A stretch of DNA of 64,000 nt. Source: Megasphaera vaginalis (ex Bordigoni et al. 2020). GTDB taxonomy: Bacteria; Bacillota; Negativicutes; Veillonellales; Megasphaeraceae. Made by a program: the position numbers and the translations under genes. The stretch covers positions 248,001 to 312,000 of the forward strand of contig NZ_OEQB01000002.1 in the NCBI RefSeq assembly GCF_900240295.1, in the 5' to 3' direction. Positions 17,629 to 26,253 of the stretch are shown piece by piece; position 1 is the stretch's first letter; every line of letters starts with the position of its first letter. The notes beneath the pieces were generated by a model. That model had not been told where the DNA came from, made no database searches, and worked only from the letters and a program-made list of their open reading frames with translations.

Positions 17629-18186
17629 ATGTCAGCAAGACAAGAAAAAATCCTTTATTGCCGCCGTTGCGGAGCAGCATTGGAAGCGGGGCAGCAATAT
17701 TGCGCATACTGCGGCGTAACCGTTCCCGCCGACGCGATGAACGACGAGCTTTTGGCCCATATGGGGGCGAAAGGATTTATCGAAAATTTTCAATATGTCT
17801 TGAAAGAGAAGTATGTCGTTTGTGCAGGTCGCGCTTCGCGCGGCGAGTATTGGAATTTCCATGCCGTTTATTTCGGCTGCCTCGATATCTTGGGCTGTCT
17901 TTTGTTCCTTTCCGCCACCGTGTTTTGGGCCGCCGTCGTTTCGTTTGCGCTGCTGACGGCTCTTCCCTGCGTGTGCCTCTCGATTCGTCGTTTTCATGAC
18001 CTCAACAAAAGCGGTTGGTGGCTATTCAGCAACGCAATTCCTTATGTAGGCCCTTTCGTCTATATCTGGTTTCTCGTACGCGCAGGGGACGAAGCGCCTA
18101 ACCGCTATGGCAGGAGGCTGAACTGCGTTTCCCTTACGGCAGCAGAAGACAGACGTATCGGCAGGGGCCGTTCGCCGCAAGGTTGA
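17629..18186 (+). CDS. Zinc-ribbon DUF805 membrane protein
   Basis: 185 residues. An N-terminal zinc ribbon (CRRCG at about 11-15, CAYCG at about 27-31) is joined to a DUF805 domain: RASRGEYWNF, several membrane helices, and IRRFHDLNKSGWW, the family hallmarks. DUF805 proteins are inner membrane proteins of unknown function. AAAGGAG precedes the ATG. It lies just after the pyc terminator, without a visible promoter, and marks the last normal-composition gene before the AT-rich island. Confidence 0.85.
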   Translation: MSARQEKILYCRRCGAALEAGQQYCAYCGVTVPADAMNDELLAHMGAKGFIENFQYVLKEKYVVCAGRASRGEYWNFHAVYFGCLDILGCLLFLSATVFWAAVVSFALLTALPCVCLSIRRFHDLNKSGWWLFSNAIPYVGPFVYIWFLVRAGDEAPNRYGRRLNCVSLTAAEDRRIGRGRSPQG

Positions 18187-18971
18187 CAGGTTGTAGTCTA
18201 ATGGAGCGGCATTCGTTATTTTGCTCGTTTTTATTTACGTTGTTTCTGCTTTGCAAGAATTGTCGTTGACACTGATATAAAGAATATCCACTTAAAAAAT
18301 TATGAGTATGCCTTTAATGTAGGTATCGTAGGAGATCTTTTTGGAACTTCCTTATATAGCGTTTTTTTATAAGTGTCCCTCTAGCTCAGCTGGAGGGATT
18401 TTATATATTTTTTCATATAGTTTATCAGTAAATCTATTCAATTCGCATGCTGTTGCAGAAAACTGTTTGTCTTGTATTACAATGGCGGAAAAACGTTTAT
18501 AACTATGGTAAAAATTTATCGATATCTCAAAGATAGTTTTATTATTGAAAGTGTTATATAAGGGGGATTATTGTATCTAGATATGGAGGAATAATATAGA
18601 GAAACAAGAACGTTATTATGGTAGAATACTGTAAATCTAGATAATTGAAAATTAATACGATTACAAGAAGAAATCTGAATAAAGAGAATATTTCAAGATT
18701 GAATAGATGAAAGTATGAAAAGAACTATTTAGTTAACTTCGATGTAGAATGCGAATAATCTAGTGTAATGGTATGTTATATTTATTAATTATGTGAGAAT
18801 ACAGAATGGATATTAAATTATAATTAGTGGTGAGAGAAGTACACTATTTCTTTAATAACTAATTTGAAGATAATATTTACATTGGAATAAGACTAAAATT
18901 ATAAAACCACTGCTTTTATTAAAAAAACAAAATAAAATTAAAATATTTCGATAAAAATATAAAATATAATA
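18187..18971. other. AT-rich gene-free stretch at the left end of the island
   Basis: Stops are dense in all frames. The only structured element I see is the hairpin at 18376-18404. A TTGACA-like box near 18266 has no matching gene. Probably decayed or spacer DNA. Confidence 0.5.
18376..18404 (+). terminator. Hairpin with T run, possible terminator
   Basis: TCCCTC (18376-18381) pairs with GAGGGA (18393-18398), and AGC/GCT continue the stem inside; TTTT follows. It could end transcription coming from the DUF805 gene. Part of the sequence also resembles a tRNA D arm. Confidence 0.5.
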
Positions 18972-19000
18972 TTGATTTTATTGAAAAGTAAATGTATAAT
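18972..19000 (+). promoter_or_regulatory. Promoter of the serine dehydratase operon
   Basis: TTGATT (18972-18977), 17 bases, TATAAT (18995-19000), 80 bases before the first gene of the island. Confidence 0.7.
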
Positions 19001-19012
19001 GAGACATAATAC

Positions 19013-19043
19013 AATTATATTTAATAAATTAAATTATATTTAA
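19013..19043 (+). repeat. 12-bp direct repeat in the operon leader (candidate operator)
   Basis: AATTATATTTAA occurs at 19013-19024 and again at 19032-19043, a period of 19 bases, just downstream of the predicted transcription start. Two helical turns apart, it is a candidate binding site for the XRE-cupin regulator of the same operon. AT richness makes chance repeats easier, so this is tentative. Confidence 0.4.
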
Positions 19044-19079
19044 CTAACTATTCCTGTATTGAAAGGAGAATGATTTTAT

Positions 19080-20633
19080 ATGAGGAGTTATAGTTTGTTT
19101 GATTCGGTAGGGCCTATTATGCATGGCCCATCAAGTAATCATACGGGGGGAGCTGTACGATTAGGGTTTTATTATCAAAAAATTATTGGAGGATTACCTA
19201 AAAAAATTATCTTTTTATTTCATCCGTTCTTAATGAAATTTTATAAAGGCCATGGGACGCACCGGGCTCTTATGGCAGGCCTATTAGGGATGAGAGAGGA
19301 CGATCCCAATGTCAATCACGCACTTCATAATATGCAAGAAAAAGGTGTTGACATAATCTTTCAACCTACTCATAAAGTTAATCCAGATAGAAATCTTATG
19401 GAAATATGTGCAGTACATGAAGGCATTGATTGGGATATACATGGAATTTCCGTGGGTGGGGGTAATATCGTTATTGATAAAATAAACGGATTAGAAACGA
19501 AGATAACAGGGGATACTCATTTATATTTTTATTTACTCAAAGATGCAATAGATTTAAAAGAAATTTCAGAATTTATAGATGCTCAAGATATCAATGGCTA
19601 TGCAAGTAAACAAGGATATTTTTTTTATATATCAACGAAATTTCCGATTGAAAAAAGTGTATTGATGAGAATAGAAAAAAGGGTTAATAATATTGTTCTT
19701 AAACGATATGTTGAGCCACTTCATCTGTTTTCGGAAAAGAGCACTGCCTCTCCTATATTTAGGACATTCAGTGAGTTAGAACAATTAACCGTATTGAAAG
19801 ATATTTGTGAAGTAGCTATTGACTATGAATGTGCCCGAAGCTTGGTTACGCGAGAGCAGGTTTTAAATGAAGCTATAAAAATAGTGGAGGTTGAAGAACA
19901 AGCAATAGCGAAAGGATTAATGGGAAATATTTCCTTAATTGGTGGTTTTGTTGGAGATAGCGATGGGAGATTAGTGGCTGAGTATAGTAAAACCGATAAA
20001 ACGATTACCGGCCCAATGTTTACGATGGCGATGGCAAGAGCTCTTGCTATTTCGGAAATTAGTGCTGGAGGAGGGCTTATTGTTGCTGCTCCAACTTGTG
20101 GTTCTGCGGGAACATTACCGGGTATTATATTTTCCGTAGGAGAAAGATACGGTGCTAATCGGGAGACTCTGGCTAAAGCCTTTTTGGTAGCGGCAGCATT
20201 AGGGACTATAGTTGCCAATAAATCCAGTTTTTCTGGAAGTATTGGGGGATGTCAGGTTGAAGTAGGTGTTGGCGCTGCCATTGGAGCGGCTGCTAGCGTT
20301 TGGTTAGCTGGAGGATCATTCAAGCAAATTAAAAATGCTTTTGCAATTGCTATGAAGAACATATTAGGACTCACTTGTGATCAACCAGTTAGTCCAGTTG
20401 AAATACCTTGCATAAAAAGAAATGCCATGGGTGTTGCAGTTGGACTTATGGGGGCAGAATTGGCTTTAGCAGGGGTAGAAAGTGCCATTCCAGCGGATCA
20501 AGTAATTGATGCCTTGGTAGATACAGCAAGACGAATACCTAATGAACTGCGATGTAGTCAAATTGGTGGATTAGCATCTACAGACATAGCTCAAGAATTA
20601 AAAAAGAAGTGGAATGAAAAAGTTCAATCATGA
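19080..20633 (+). CDS. L-serine dehydratase, iron-sulfur type, beta and alpha domains fused
   Basis: 517 residues. It deaminates L-serine to pyruvate and ammonia with a [4Fe-4S] cluster. The beta domain starts DSVGPIMHGPSSNHTGG (the GPSSxHT substrate motif) and carries GHGTHRALMAG; an ACT-like region follows to about residue 225; the alpha domain has LMGNISLIGG, APTCGSAGTLPG and GSIGGCQVEVG. Cys391, Cys433 and Cys444 have the 42- and 11-residue spacing that I recall for the cluster ligands of the Legionella enzyme. The last Cys is at 492 and the tail lacks the terminal Cys of that enzyme. AAAGGAG lies upstream. First gene of the island operon; codon use is AT-rich. Confidence 0.92.
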   Translation: MRSYSLFDSVGPIMHGPSSNHTGGAVRLGFYYQKIIGGLPKKIIFLFHPFLMKFYKGHGTHRALMAGLLGMREDDPNVNHALHNMQEKGVDIIFQPTHKVNPDRNLMEICAVHEGIDWDIHGISVGGGNIVIDKINGLETKITGDTHLYFYLLKDAIDLKEISEFIDAQDINGYASKQGYFFYISTKFPIEKSVLMRIEKRVNNIVLKRYVEPLHLFSEKSTASPIFRTFSELEQLTVLKDICEVAIDYECARSLVTREQVLNEAIKIVEVEEQAIAKGLMGNISLIGGFVGDSDGRLVAEYSKTDKTITGPMFTMAMARALAISEISAGGGLIVAAPTCGSAGTLPGIIFSVGERYGANRETLAKAFLVAAALGTIVANKSSFSGSIGGCQVEVGVGAAIGAAASVWLAGGSFKQIKNAFAIAMKNILGLTCDQPVSPVEIPCIKRNAMGVAVGLMGAELALAGVESAIPADQVIDALVDTARRIPNELRCSQIGGLASTDIAQELKKKWNEKVQS

Positions 20634-20656
20634 ATATAGAATGGAGGGAAGGAAAT

Positions 20657-21949
20657 ATGGATACAAAAATTAAAAATTTATTAGAGATACTTAATAAAGA
20701 GGTATCACCTGCCTTGGGATGTACGGGACCAACTTCCGTTTCTCTAGCAGCAGCGAAGGCTTATGATGTTATAGGAGGGGAAATCGAAAAAATTCATGTA
20801 CTTATGGATCGCGATACCTATAAAAATTCTATTTCAGTAGGCATTCCTGGAACAAGTCATAAAGGCTTAGATGTTGCCGCTTCCTTAGGGGCGATAGCAG
20901 GAAATGCAAAGAAAGGATTAGAAGTTTTGGCTGGTGTTACTCCGAGTAAAGAAAAAGATGCTTTGGATAAAATTAAAGAAGGAAAAGTTATCGTTGATGT
21001 GGCTTGGAATCGTACTGGTATGAATTTGTTTATTGATGCCACTGTATACACCAATAAAGGGTATGGACGGGCTATTATTTATGGGACACATACCAATATT
21101 GTTTATCTTGAATCAAATAATAAAATAATTAAGGGTTCGATAGATGCAGCAGAGGATTCATCATATAAACTTGATGCACCTATTAGTAATTATGAAATAA
21201 ATGATTTTATTAATTTTGCAAAACTCATTGATATAAATGAATTGGGAATTGTAAAAAAAGCAATTGAATTAAATTTTGCACTTGCCAATGCTGGATTAGC
21301 AAATAAAGCCGGATCAGGTTTTGGTGTAGGATGGGGGACTTTTGATCAAAATAATGTTGTATATAAAGCCAGAACTTATGTTGCGGCTGCAGGGGACGCG
21401 AGAATGTGTGGGGAGAATCTTCCTGCTATGAGTTGTGCTAGTAGTGGAAATGTAGGTATTACTAGTTCTGTTCCAGTAAAGGTTTTTGGAGATTTTTATG
21501 AATATTCTAATGACAAAATTATTCGTGCTGTAGCATTGAGCTTTTTAGTCACGATTTTTGCGAAATGTCACATTGGGCGATTATCCCCTGTTTGTGCATG
21601 TTCTATTGCAGCTTCATTAGGTGTTGCAGCTGGATGTGGCTTTTTATGTGACTTGGAAAACATACAAATTGAACATGCTATTAGTAATATCATAGGAGCA
21701 ATCGGAGGAACATTGTGTGATGGAGCCAAAAATGGTTGTGCAATAAAGCTTTCAACAAGTATTGGTGTGGCAATTGAAAATGTTATGCTCGTAAAATCTG
21801 GCGCTTATATTAATAATGATGAAGGATTGGTAGGAGAAAATGCAAATGAAAGTCTTGCTCTTTTAGGAAAAATTGCACGTGAAGGTATGGTTTCAGCAGA
21901 TATAAAAATGTGTGAGGAAATTATTAAGCGTAATAAATTAAGGAGATAA
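20657..21949 (+). CDS. UPF0597 / CyuA-like protein (L-cysteine desulfidase or serine dehydratase-alpha related)
   Basis: 430 residues. The start EVSPALGCTGPTSVSLAAAKA matches the UPF0597 opening, where most members I recall have CTEP instead of CTGP. Further Cys-rich blocks include MCGENLPAMSC, CHIGRLSPVCACS and LCDGAKNGCA, fitting an iron-sulfur enzyme. Characterised relatives break down L-cysteine to pyruvate, ammonia and sulfide. GGAAAT before ATG 20657 and the family start favour it over an upstream ATG at 20630 that overlaps the previous stop. Partner of the serine dehydratase in the same operon, so substrate may be cysteine, serine or a related amino acid. Confidence 0.82.
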   Translation: MDTKIKNLLEILNKEVSPALGCTGPTSVSLAAAKAYDVIGGEIEKIHVLMDRDTYKNSISVGIPGTSHKGLDVAASLGAIAGNAKKGLEVLAGVTPSKEKDALDKIKEGKVIVDVAWNRTGMNLFIDATVYTNKGYGRAIIYGTHTNIVYLESNNKIIKGSIDAAEDSSYKLDAPISNYEINDFINFAKLIDINELGIVKKAIELNFALANAGLANKAGSGFGVGWGTFDQNNVVYKARTYVAAAGDARMCGENLPAMSCASSGNVGITSSVPVKVFGDFYEYSNDKIIRAVALSFLVTIFAKCHIGRLSPVCACSIAASLGVAAGCGFLCDLENIQIEHAISNIIGAIGGTLCDGAKNGCAIKLSTSIGVAIENVMLVKSGAYINNDEGLVGENANESLALLGKIAREGMVSADIKMCEEIIKRNKLRR

Positions 21950-21960
21950 TACAATATTTT

Positions 21961-22515
21961 ATGAATAATTATTGCTTAGGGAAGAACATTTCACAATTAC
22001 GTTTATTAGAGGGATATTCACTGAAAGAATTGGCAAGTAAAGTGGAAATCAGTTTATCTATGCTTTCTCAGATTGAGCATGGTAATGCCAATCCTTCATT
22101 GAAGACATTGGAAGCTATTTCGTGTGCGTTAAAAGTACCCATTGTGAGATTATTTTCTGAAACACAAACCGTTAATGATTTGATTGTACGTTCCAATAAA
22201 AGAACTTCAATTATATTTCCAGAGTCCCCGGGCTTGGAATATGAGGTTTTGACGCCTAATCGTAGTAGTTCATTGGCGATGCTGATTTTAACGTTAAAAG
22301 CACATGGCAGTTCAGGTATCCAAAAAACTAAACATACTGGTGAAGAAATTGCCTATATATTGGAAGGGAATGTGCATCTTGTCCTTGATAATGAGGAAGT
22401 CAATCTAAATACTCATGATAGTGTAAGAATACCGCCGGGAATAACGCATCAATGGGTTAATGTCGGTGATGATGTAGTTCGTATTTTATTTGCCGCATCA
22501 CCGCCAAGAATTTAA
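21961..22515 (+). CDS. XRE-family regulator with cupin domain
   Basis: 184 residues. Residues 8-62 form an HTH_3 DNA-binding domain (GKNISQLRLLEGYSLKELASKVEIS then MLSQIEHGNANPSLKTLEAI, only the pattern is diagnostic), and residues 105-180 a cupin_2 fold (HTGEEIAYILEGNVHLVLD, VRIPPGITHQWVN). Such proteins bind a small ligand in the cupin and control nearby catabolic and transport genes. Sited between the catabolic enzymes and the transporter, 11 bases after the previous stop, it is the likely local regulator of the island. Confidence 0.9.
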   Translation: MNNYCLGKNISQLRLLEGYSLKELASKVEISLSMLSQIEHGNANPSLKTLEAISCALKVPIVRLFSETQTVNDLIVRSNKRTSIIFPESPGLEYEVLTPNRSSSLAMLILTLKAHGSSGIQKTKHTGEEIAYILEGNVHLVLDNEEVNLNTHDSVRIPPGITHQWVNVGDDVVRILFAASPPRI

Positions 22516-22565
22516 GAGAAAAAAATTATAAAATTATACAATAATGTACGAGGGAGGGAATTATC

Positions 22566-23984
22566 ATGGGTGTGTCTACGGGAAGTATATTTATTATTGT
22601 TTTTAGCACCTTAGCTGTACTATTAGTTGCCGTATTAATTTCTTGGTGGGTTGGTAGAAAATCGACTGGAAGTGATTGGGCCGTAGCCGGTCGCAGCTTA
22701 CCTTTGTATGTTATTGTTGGAACCCAATTTGCAACAGCTCAAGGTGGCGGATTTCTTACCGCCCATGTTGGAAATGGATATGCTGGAGGATGGTCTGCTT
22801 TAACATATGGATTATTTGTAGCTATTGGTATGTGGGTTATTTGCCTTATTGCAAAATGGATGCGTAGTCAGGAATTTTCAACTATACCGGATATTATGGA
22901 AAGATTGTATGGTAAAAATAAAACATTAACTGTCATATCATCATTTTTAACAATGGTTGTACCCTTTGGATGGGTTATTGGAAATCTGATTGCTTTTGGA
23001 AAGCTTTATTCCGGATTAACTGGCCTTTCAACTACTACCTTAGTATTGGCATTTGCCGTCATTAGTTTATTATTGGTATTACCTGCTGGATTAAAATCAG
23101 TTGCTTGGGCAGATTTCTTTTTTGGATGTCTTATGGGACTAATTTGTTTGGCAACATTATATTTCTTGTACGATATGGGAGGCGGATTTGGCAATGTTAT
23201 GGCTAAAGTACCGGATAATTTAAAGTCTTTTCCTGGTGGAATGGCAAGCCTAGGCTGGGGAACAGTTATACTCTGGTTTATGGCGGTTATTCCTGGTAGT
23301 TTAACAAATCAAATGTATTTTCAGCGTATTTTTGCTGCAAAAGATATAAATTATGTTAAAATGAGTTTATTTCTTAGCGGGGTAGTAATTATTATTTCTG
23401 AAATTTGGGCATCTTTATTTGGGATGGGGATTAGGGCAATGAATCCTGGCTTAGAACGAGAAATGGCAACTGGCTGGTTTCTAACACAAATTCCAGTTTG
23501 GTTTCTAGCTTTATATGCAGGATTAATTGTATCTGCTATTATGTCAACTGTTGCTAGTGGCATTCAATCTGTGGCATTAAATGCGGTAAATGATATTTAT
23601 AAAAAGATACTTAATCCTGGAGCGACTGAAAATGATATGAAGCATAAATCTAAAATAATTTCAGTTATAGTTACATTTTTAGCTGTAGCTATAGCCCTAG
23701 TATATCCGCGTGTACTTAATGTTATTGTTGCAACTTATGCTTTTTCAGCAGCGGGGCTTATGTTCCCGATATTTGCGGGAGTATTACTGCGTAGAAAAAA
23801 TTTAATTACGGCCAAGTCAGTAATTATTAGTATGATAGTGGGCTTTATCGTTTGCTTTGGCGCAATGTTAATGGAAACTGTTATTCCATATGCTATTTAT
23901 GGACTGGCGGGGTCTGGAATTGCATTGATCATAGCCTGTATGATTTTTAAAGATGATAAGAAAGTTGCAGGGAATATGGGGTAG
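22566..23984 (+). CDS. Sodium:solute symporter (SSS family)
   Basis: 472 residues, about thirteen membrane helices. Family features: ISWWVGRKSTGSDWAVAGRSLPLYVIVGTQFATAQGGG (partial pattern VAGRSLP), ALTYGLFVAIGMW, GLKSVAWADFFFG, and the sodium-site helix LIVSAIMSTVASGIQSVALNAVNDIYK. SSS transporters bring in amino acids, sugars or organic acids with Na+. Clustered with serine/cysteine-degrading enzymes, it probably imports their substrate. GAGGGAGG precedes the ATG. Last gene of the island, followed by a strong terminator. Confidence 0.92.
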   Translation: MGVSTGSIFIIVFSTLAVLLVAVLISWWVGRKSTGSDWAVAGRSLPLYVIVGTQFATAQGGGFLTAHVGNGYAGGWSALTYGLFVAIGMWVICLIAKWMRSQEFSTIPDIMERLYGKNKTLTVISSFLTMVVPFGWVIGNLIAFGKLYSGLTGLSTTTLVLAFAVISLLLVLPAGLKSVAWADFFFGCLMGLICLATLYFLYDMGGGFGNVMAKVPDNLKSFPGGMASLGWGTVILWFMAVIPGSLTNQMYFQRIFAAKDINYVKMSLFLSGVVIIISEIWASLFGMGIRAMNPGLEREMATGWFLTQIPVWFLALYAGLIVSAIMSTVASGIQSVALNAVNDIYKKILNPGATENDMKHKSKIISVIVTFLAVAIALVYPRVLNVIVATYAFSAAGLMFPIFAGVLLRRKNLITAKSVIISMIVGFIVCFGAMLMETVIPYAIYGLAGSGIALIIACMIFKDDKKVAGNMG

Positions 23985-23998
23985 ATAGAAAATTGAAT

Positions 23999-24042
23999 AT
24001 AAACCTAGCCACCATATATTTTATAGTGGCTAGGTTTATTGT
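23999..24042 (+). terminator. Terminator of the island operon
   Basis: ATAAACCTAGCCAC (23999-24012) and GTGGCTAGGTTTAT (24026-24039) form a 14-bp perfect stem followed by TGTTGT; it begins 14 bases after the symporter stop. Confidence 0.85.
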
Positions 24043-24807
24043 TGTATCTGTGGAATTAGTACAATTACTTTTAGATATAAAAGTGCAAAAAGATTTTGGA
24101 TGAAGCTATTAATCGAGAAGAAGTGTTAATTTATTAGTATTGTTATATCCTATTTATTAGGCATAGATAATATTAGGTACATAAATAGATAATTTGAGAG
24201 ATATAAAAATTCAGAAACGGACTTAAAAATGTGAAAATTAATGCTCATTATTGTCGTGAAGGGGATGGACTTTTTAAAGTTTTTACAGTTTTATCTTGAA
24301 ATGGAGAAATCAGGCATTATCTATATGTAGATTAGAAGTGATGCTTAGATATATAATGTTTGGAATGATAGTATCGTTAATTTATTAAGATTCCTTACTG
24401 GCATGTTTTGCGTGCCGAATATTTACTTAGGAGAATTGTTAAGCTATGGGATGGTATCTAAAGAAAAATAATAAAAGTAGTTGTTCTGCCTGTTGAGTAT
24501 TCAGGTAAATTTTATCGGGGTTTTCTAATAAAATGAATGTGTTACTTCATAATAGGCGGTGTCATCCGAATCATGGCTAATATATATGATATGTAAGTCA
24601 ATGATGAAACGGCTCTTCTGGACAACAGGTGAAGTAATATTATTTTTAATAGAAAAAATGGGGTCAAAGGTTAGAAATAATTGGGCATAAACTTACCTGC
24701 GATATAAGGAGTAAAATGCTTTATATACTAGTGTAAAACCAATAAAGATTTTAAAGCGGATAAAACAACCGGTTGTAAGATATTGGAATAATTACATTCA
24801 AAAAGCT
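24043..24807. other. AT-rich gene-free stretch at the right end of the island
   Basis: No intact gene. Short frames with plausible coding texture occur (for example KILDEAINREEVLIY near 24090 and VKINAHYCREGDGLFKVF near 24235) but all are broken by stops within 20-35 codons and lack ribosome sites. They may be decayed remnants; I could not assign a parent gene. Confidence 0.4.
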
Positions 24808-24856
24808 AAACGTCTCTCACTAAAACTTTTACTAGTTTTAGTGAGAGACGTTTTTA
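24808..24856 (-). terminator. Very long-stem terminator of the MFS gene (bidirectional)
   Basis: AAACGTCTCTCACTAAAACT (24808-24827) pairs perfectly with its complement at 24834-24853 around a six-base loop; T runs exist on both strands. It ends the minus-strand MFS transcript and insulates it from the island. Confidence 0.88.
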
Positions 24857-24862
24857 TAATTA

Positions 24863-26068
24863 TTATGTTGTGCCGGGATGCGGCGTCGTTATGCGTCCCG
24901 TATGACGGCGCACGATGATGCTGATGGAGAGTAAAATCAGGCCGGCGGCGATGAAGACGTAATGCATGCCGCAGAAGGTAGCGATCAGCCCGCCCAGGAG
25001 AGGCCCGGCCATGGAGCCGATCTGCTGCGCCGAAAAGAGGAGGCCGAATACGCGTCCCTTGGTGTGGGAGTCGGTGTTTTGAGCCAGAATGGCATTGATC
25101 GAAGGATAGATGCCGGAAAAGAACAGTCCGACGCAAAATTGCGATGCTGCGAACAGATACAGGTCGCGAGGCAGCGATTGGATAATGCTGAAGATTCCGG
25201 CCAAGGTCAAGGCATAGGTCAGCGACTTATGGAATCCCTGGTGCTGTCCGAAGCGTCCCCAGAGCGGCGCCGATATGGCGCTGGCAAAGCCGCTGAGCGA
25301 GAAGACGAGGCCGGCGACGAAGATGACGTTGTCCAAATTGCCGGCAAGTTCCGTAATATATGTCGTCAAGACAGGCTGCACGATGAGGATGACCATTTGC
25401 ACGAAAACGCCGAAAAGCAGCATATCGCGGATCAACGGATTTCGCCAAAGGCCGGAACCGCTGGTTTCCGGATGCCCCGGTGCCGGCTCTGCAGCCAGAC
25501 TGTCAGGAGGTTCTTTGACAAAGAACAGAAGAACCAGAAAATTGAGGAAAAGAGCTGCCGCGGCCAGAAAGAATGACATGCGCATGCCGAAGACTTCCGC
25601 TAAAAGTCCCCCGAAAAGCGGCCCGATGACACCGCCTGCCGTCAGGCCTCCTTGCATGATGCCGAGACAGATGCCCATTTTTTTCGGCGGCGCATAGGTG
25701 GTCATAATTGCCAGTTCCATCGGCCACAAGCCGGCAGCAAAACCTTGAAACATCCGCATGAACGTTAACTCCAGCGGTGTCGTTACGATGCCGCCGAGAA
25801 AATAACTGATGGCCAGAAGAAAGCTGGCTCGAATCGCCATCAGCCGTTTTCCCCGGCGATCGGCCATGCGTCCCCAAATCGGGGCCATGATGGCGCTGAC
25901 GGCGAAAGTTGAGGAAAAGACAATGCCGGACCAGATATTTACCGATGACGGATCCACGCCGAGCTCATGGGTCAAATAGACCGGCAGGAAAGGGATCAGC
26001 ATGGTATAACTGGCAGACATAAAAACGACATTACATGTCAGTATGGCTAAACAAAATTTCCAATTCAT
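24863..26068 (-). CDS. MFS drug-type efflux transporter (DHA1 family)
   Basis: 401 residues, twelve membrane helices. Motif A appears after helix 2 as WGRMADRRGKR and again in the C half as PLWGRFGQHQGFHK; motif C-like GGVIGPLFGGLL follows helix 5, which marks drug/H+ antiporters such as MdtG and multidrug exporters. A central loop (about residues 190-210, PAPGHPETSGSG) separates the halves. Substrate unknown. The ribosome site is weak. It has a good promoter in the divergent region shared with the peptide-transport operon. Confidence 0.88.
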   Translation of the reverse strand: MNWKFCLAILTCNVVFMSASYTMLIPFLPVYLTHELGVDPSSVNIWSGIVFSSTFAVSAIMAPIWGRMADRRGKRLMAIRASFLLAISYFLGGIVTTPLELTFMRMFQGFAAGLWPMELAIMTTYAPPKKMGICLGIMQGGLTAGGVIGPLFGGLLAEVFGMRMSFFLAAAALFLNFLVLLFFVKEPPDSLAAEPAPGHPETSGSGLWRNPLIRDMLLFGVFVQMVILIVQPVLTTYITELAGNLDNVIFVAGLVFSLSGFASAISAPLWGRFGQHQGFHKSLTYALTLAGIFSIIQSLPRDLYLFAASQFCVGLFFSGIYPSINAILAQNTDSHTKGRVFGLLFSAQQIGSMAGPLLGGLIATFCGMHYVFIAAGLILLSISIIVRRHTGRITTPHPGTT

Positions 26069-26112
26069 GGAGGTTCACTCTTTCTAAAATCAACTGTCAG
26101 TGTAATTTCCTT

Positions 26113-26141
26113 ATTATAAAACGATTGTTCTCTCTTTTCAA
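26113..26141 (-). promoter_or_regulatory. Promoter of the MFS gene
   Basis: On the minus strand TTGAAA (26136-26141) is 17 bases from TATAAT (26113-26118), 45 bases before the gene start. Confidence 0.75.
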
Positions 26142-26253
26142 TACGAATTATCAAAGTTTTTTTAAGAAGAGGGCCATGCAGGCGCACTTCCTTTTTCGCA
26201 GCGGCAAGCTTATAATTATGGGTATAGTATAGCAATGGAAATGGGGAAAAAAG

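Larger units (their letters stand above)
18190..24800. other. AT-rich genomic island (probable horizontal acquisition)
   Basis: Base composition changes abruptly: the four genes here use A/T-ending codons (AAA, ATT, GGA, TTA) while genes on both sides favour G/C-ending ones. The coding block (19080-23984) is flanked by about 0.9 kb and 0.75 kb of AT-rich DNA with no recognisable gene. No integrase, transposase, tRNA at the edge or clear flanking repeat was found, so the mode of entry is unknown. Confidence 0.7.

Noticed and set aside
18376-18398. A tRNA-like D-arm sequence (CTAGCTCAGCTGGAGGG) at the left end of the island, suggesting a tRNA remnant left by integration
   Set aside because: No anticodon arm or T arm follows, and the sequence is fully explained as a terminator-like hairpin; no matching tRNA copy was found at the other island edge.
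18187-24790. GGTTGTA occurring at both edges of the AT-rich island (near 18186 and 24771), as possible attachment-site repeats
   Set aside because: Seven bases is too short to be meaningful, flanks do not match, and there is no integrase gene.
24962-25576. Plus-strand frame opposite the MFS transporter
   Set aside because: Composition is that of an antisense frame (charged, no hydrophobic order) and the MFS motifs on the other strand are unambiguous.
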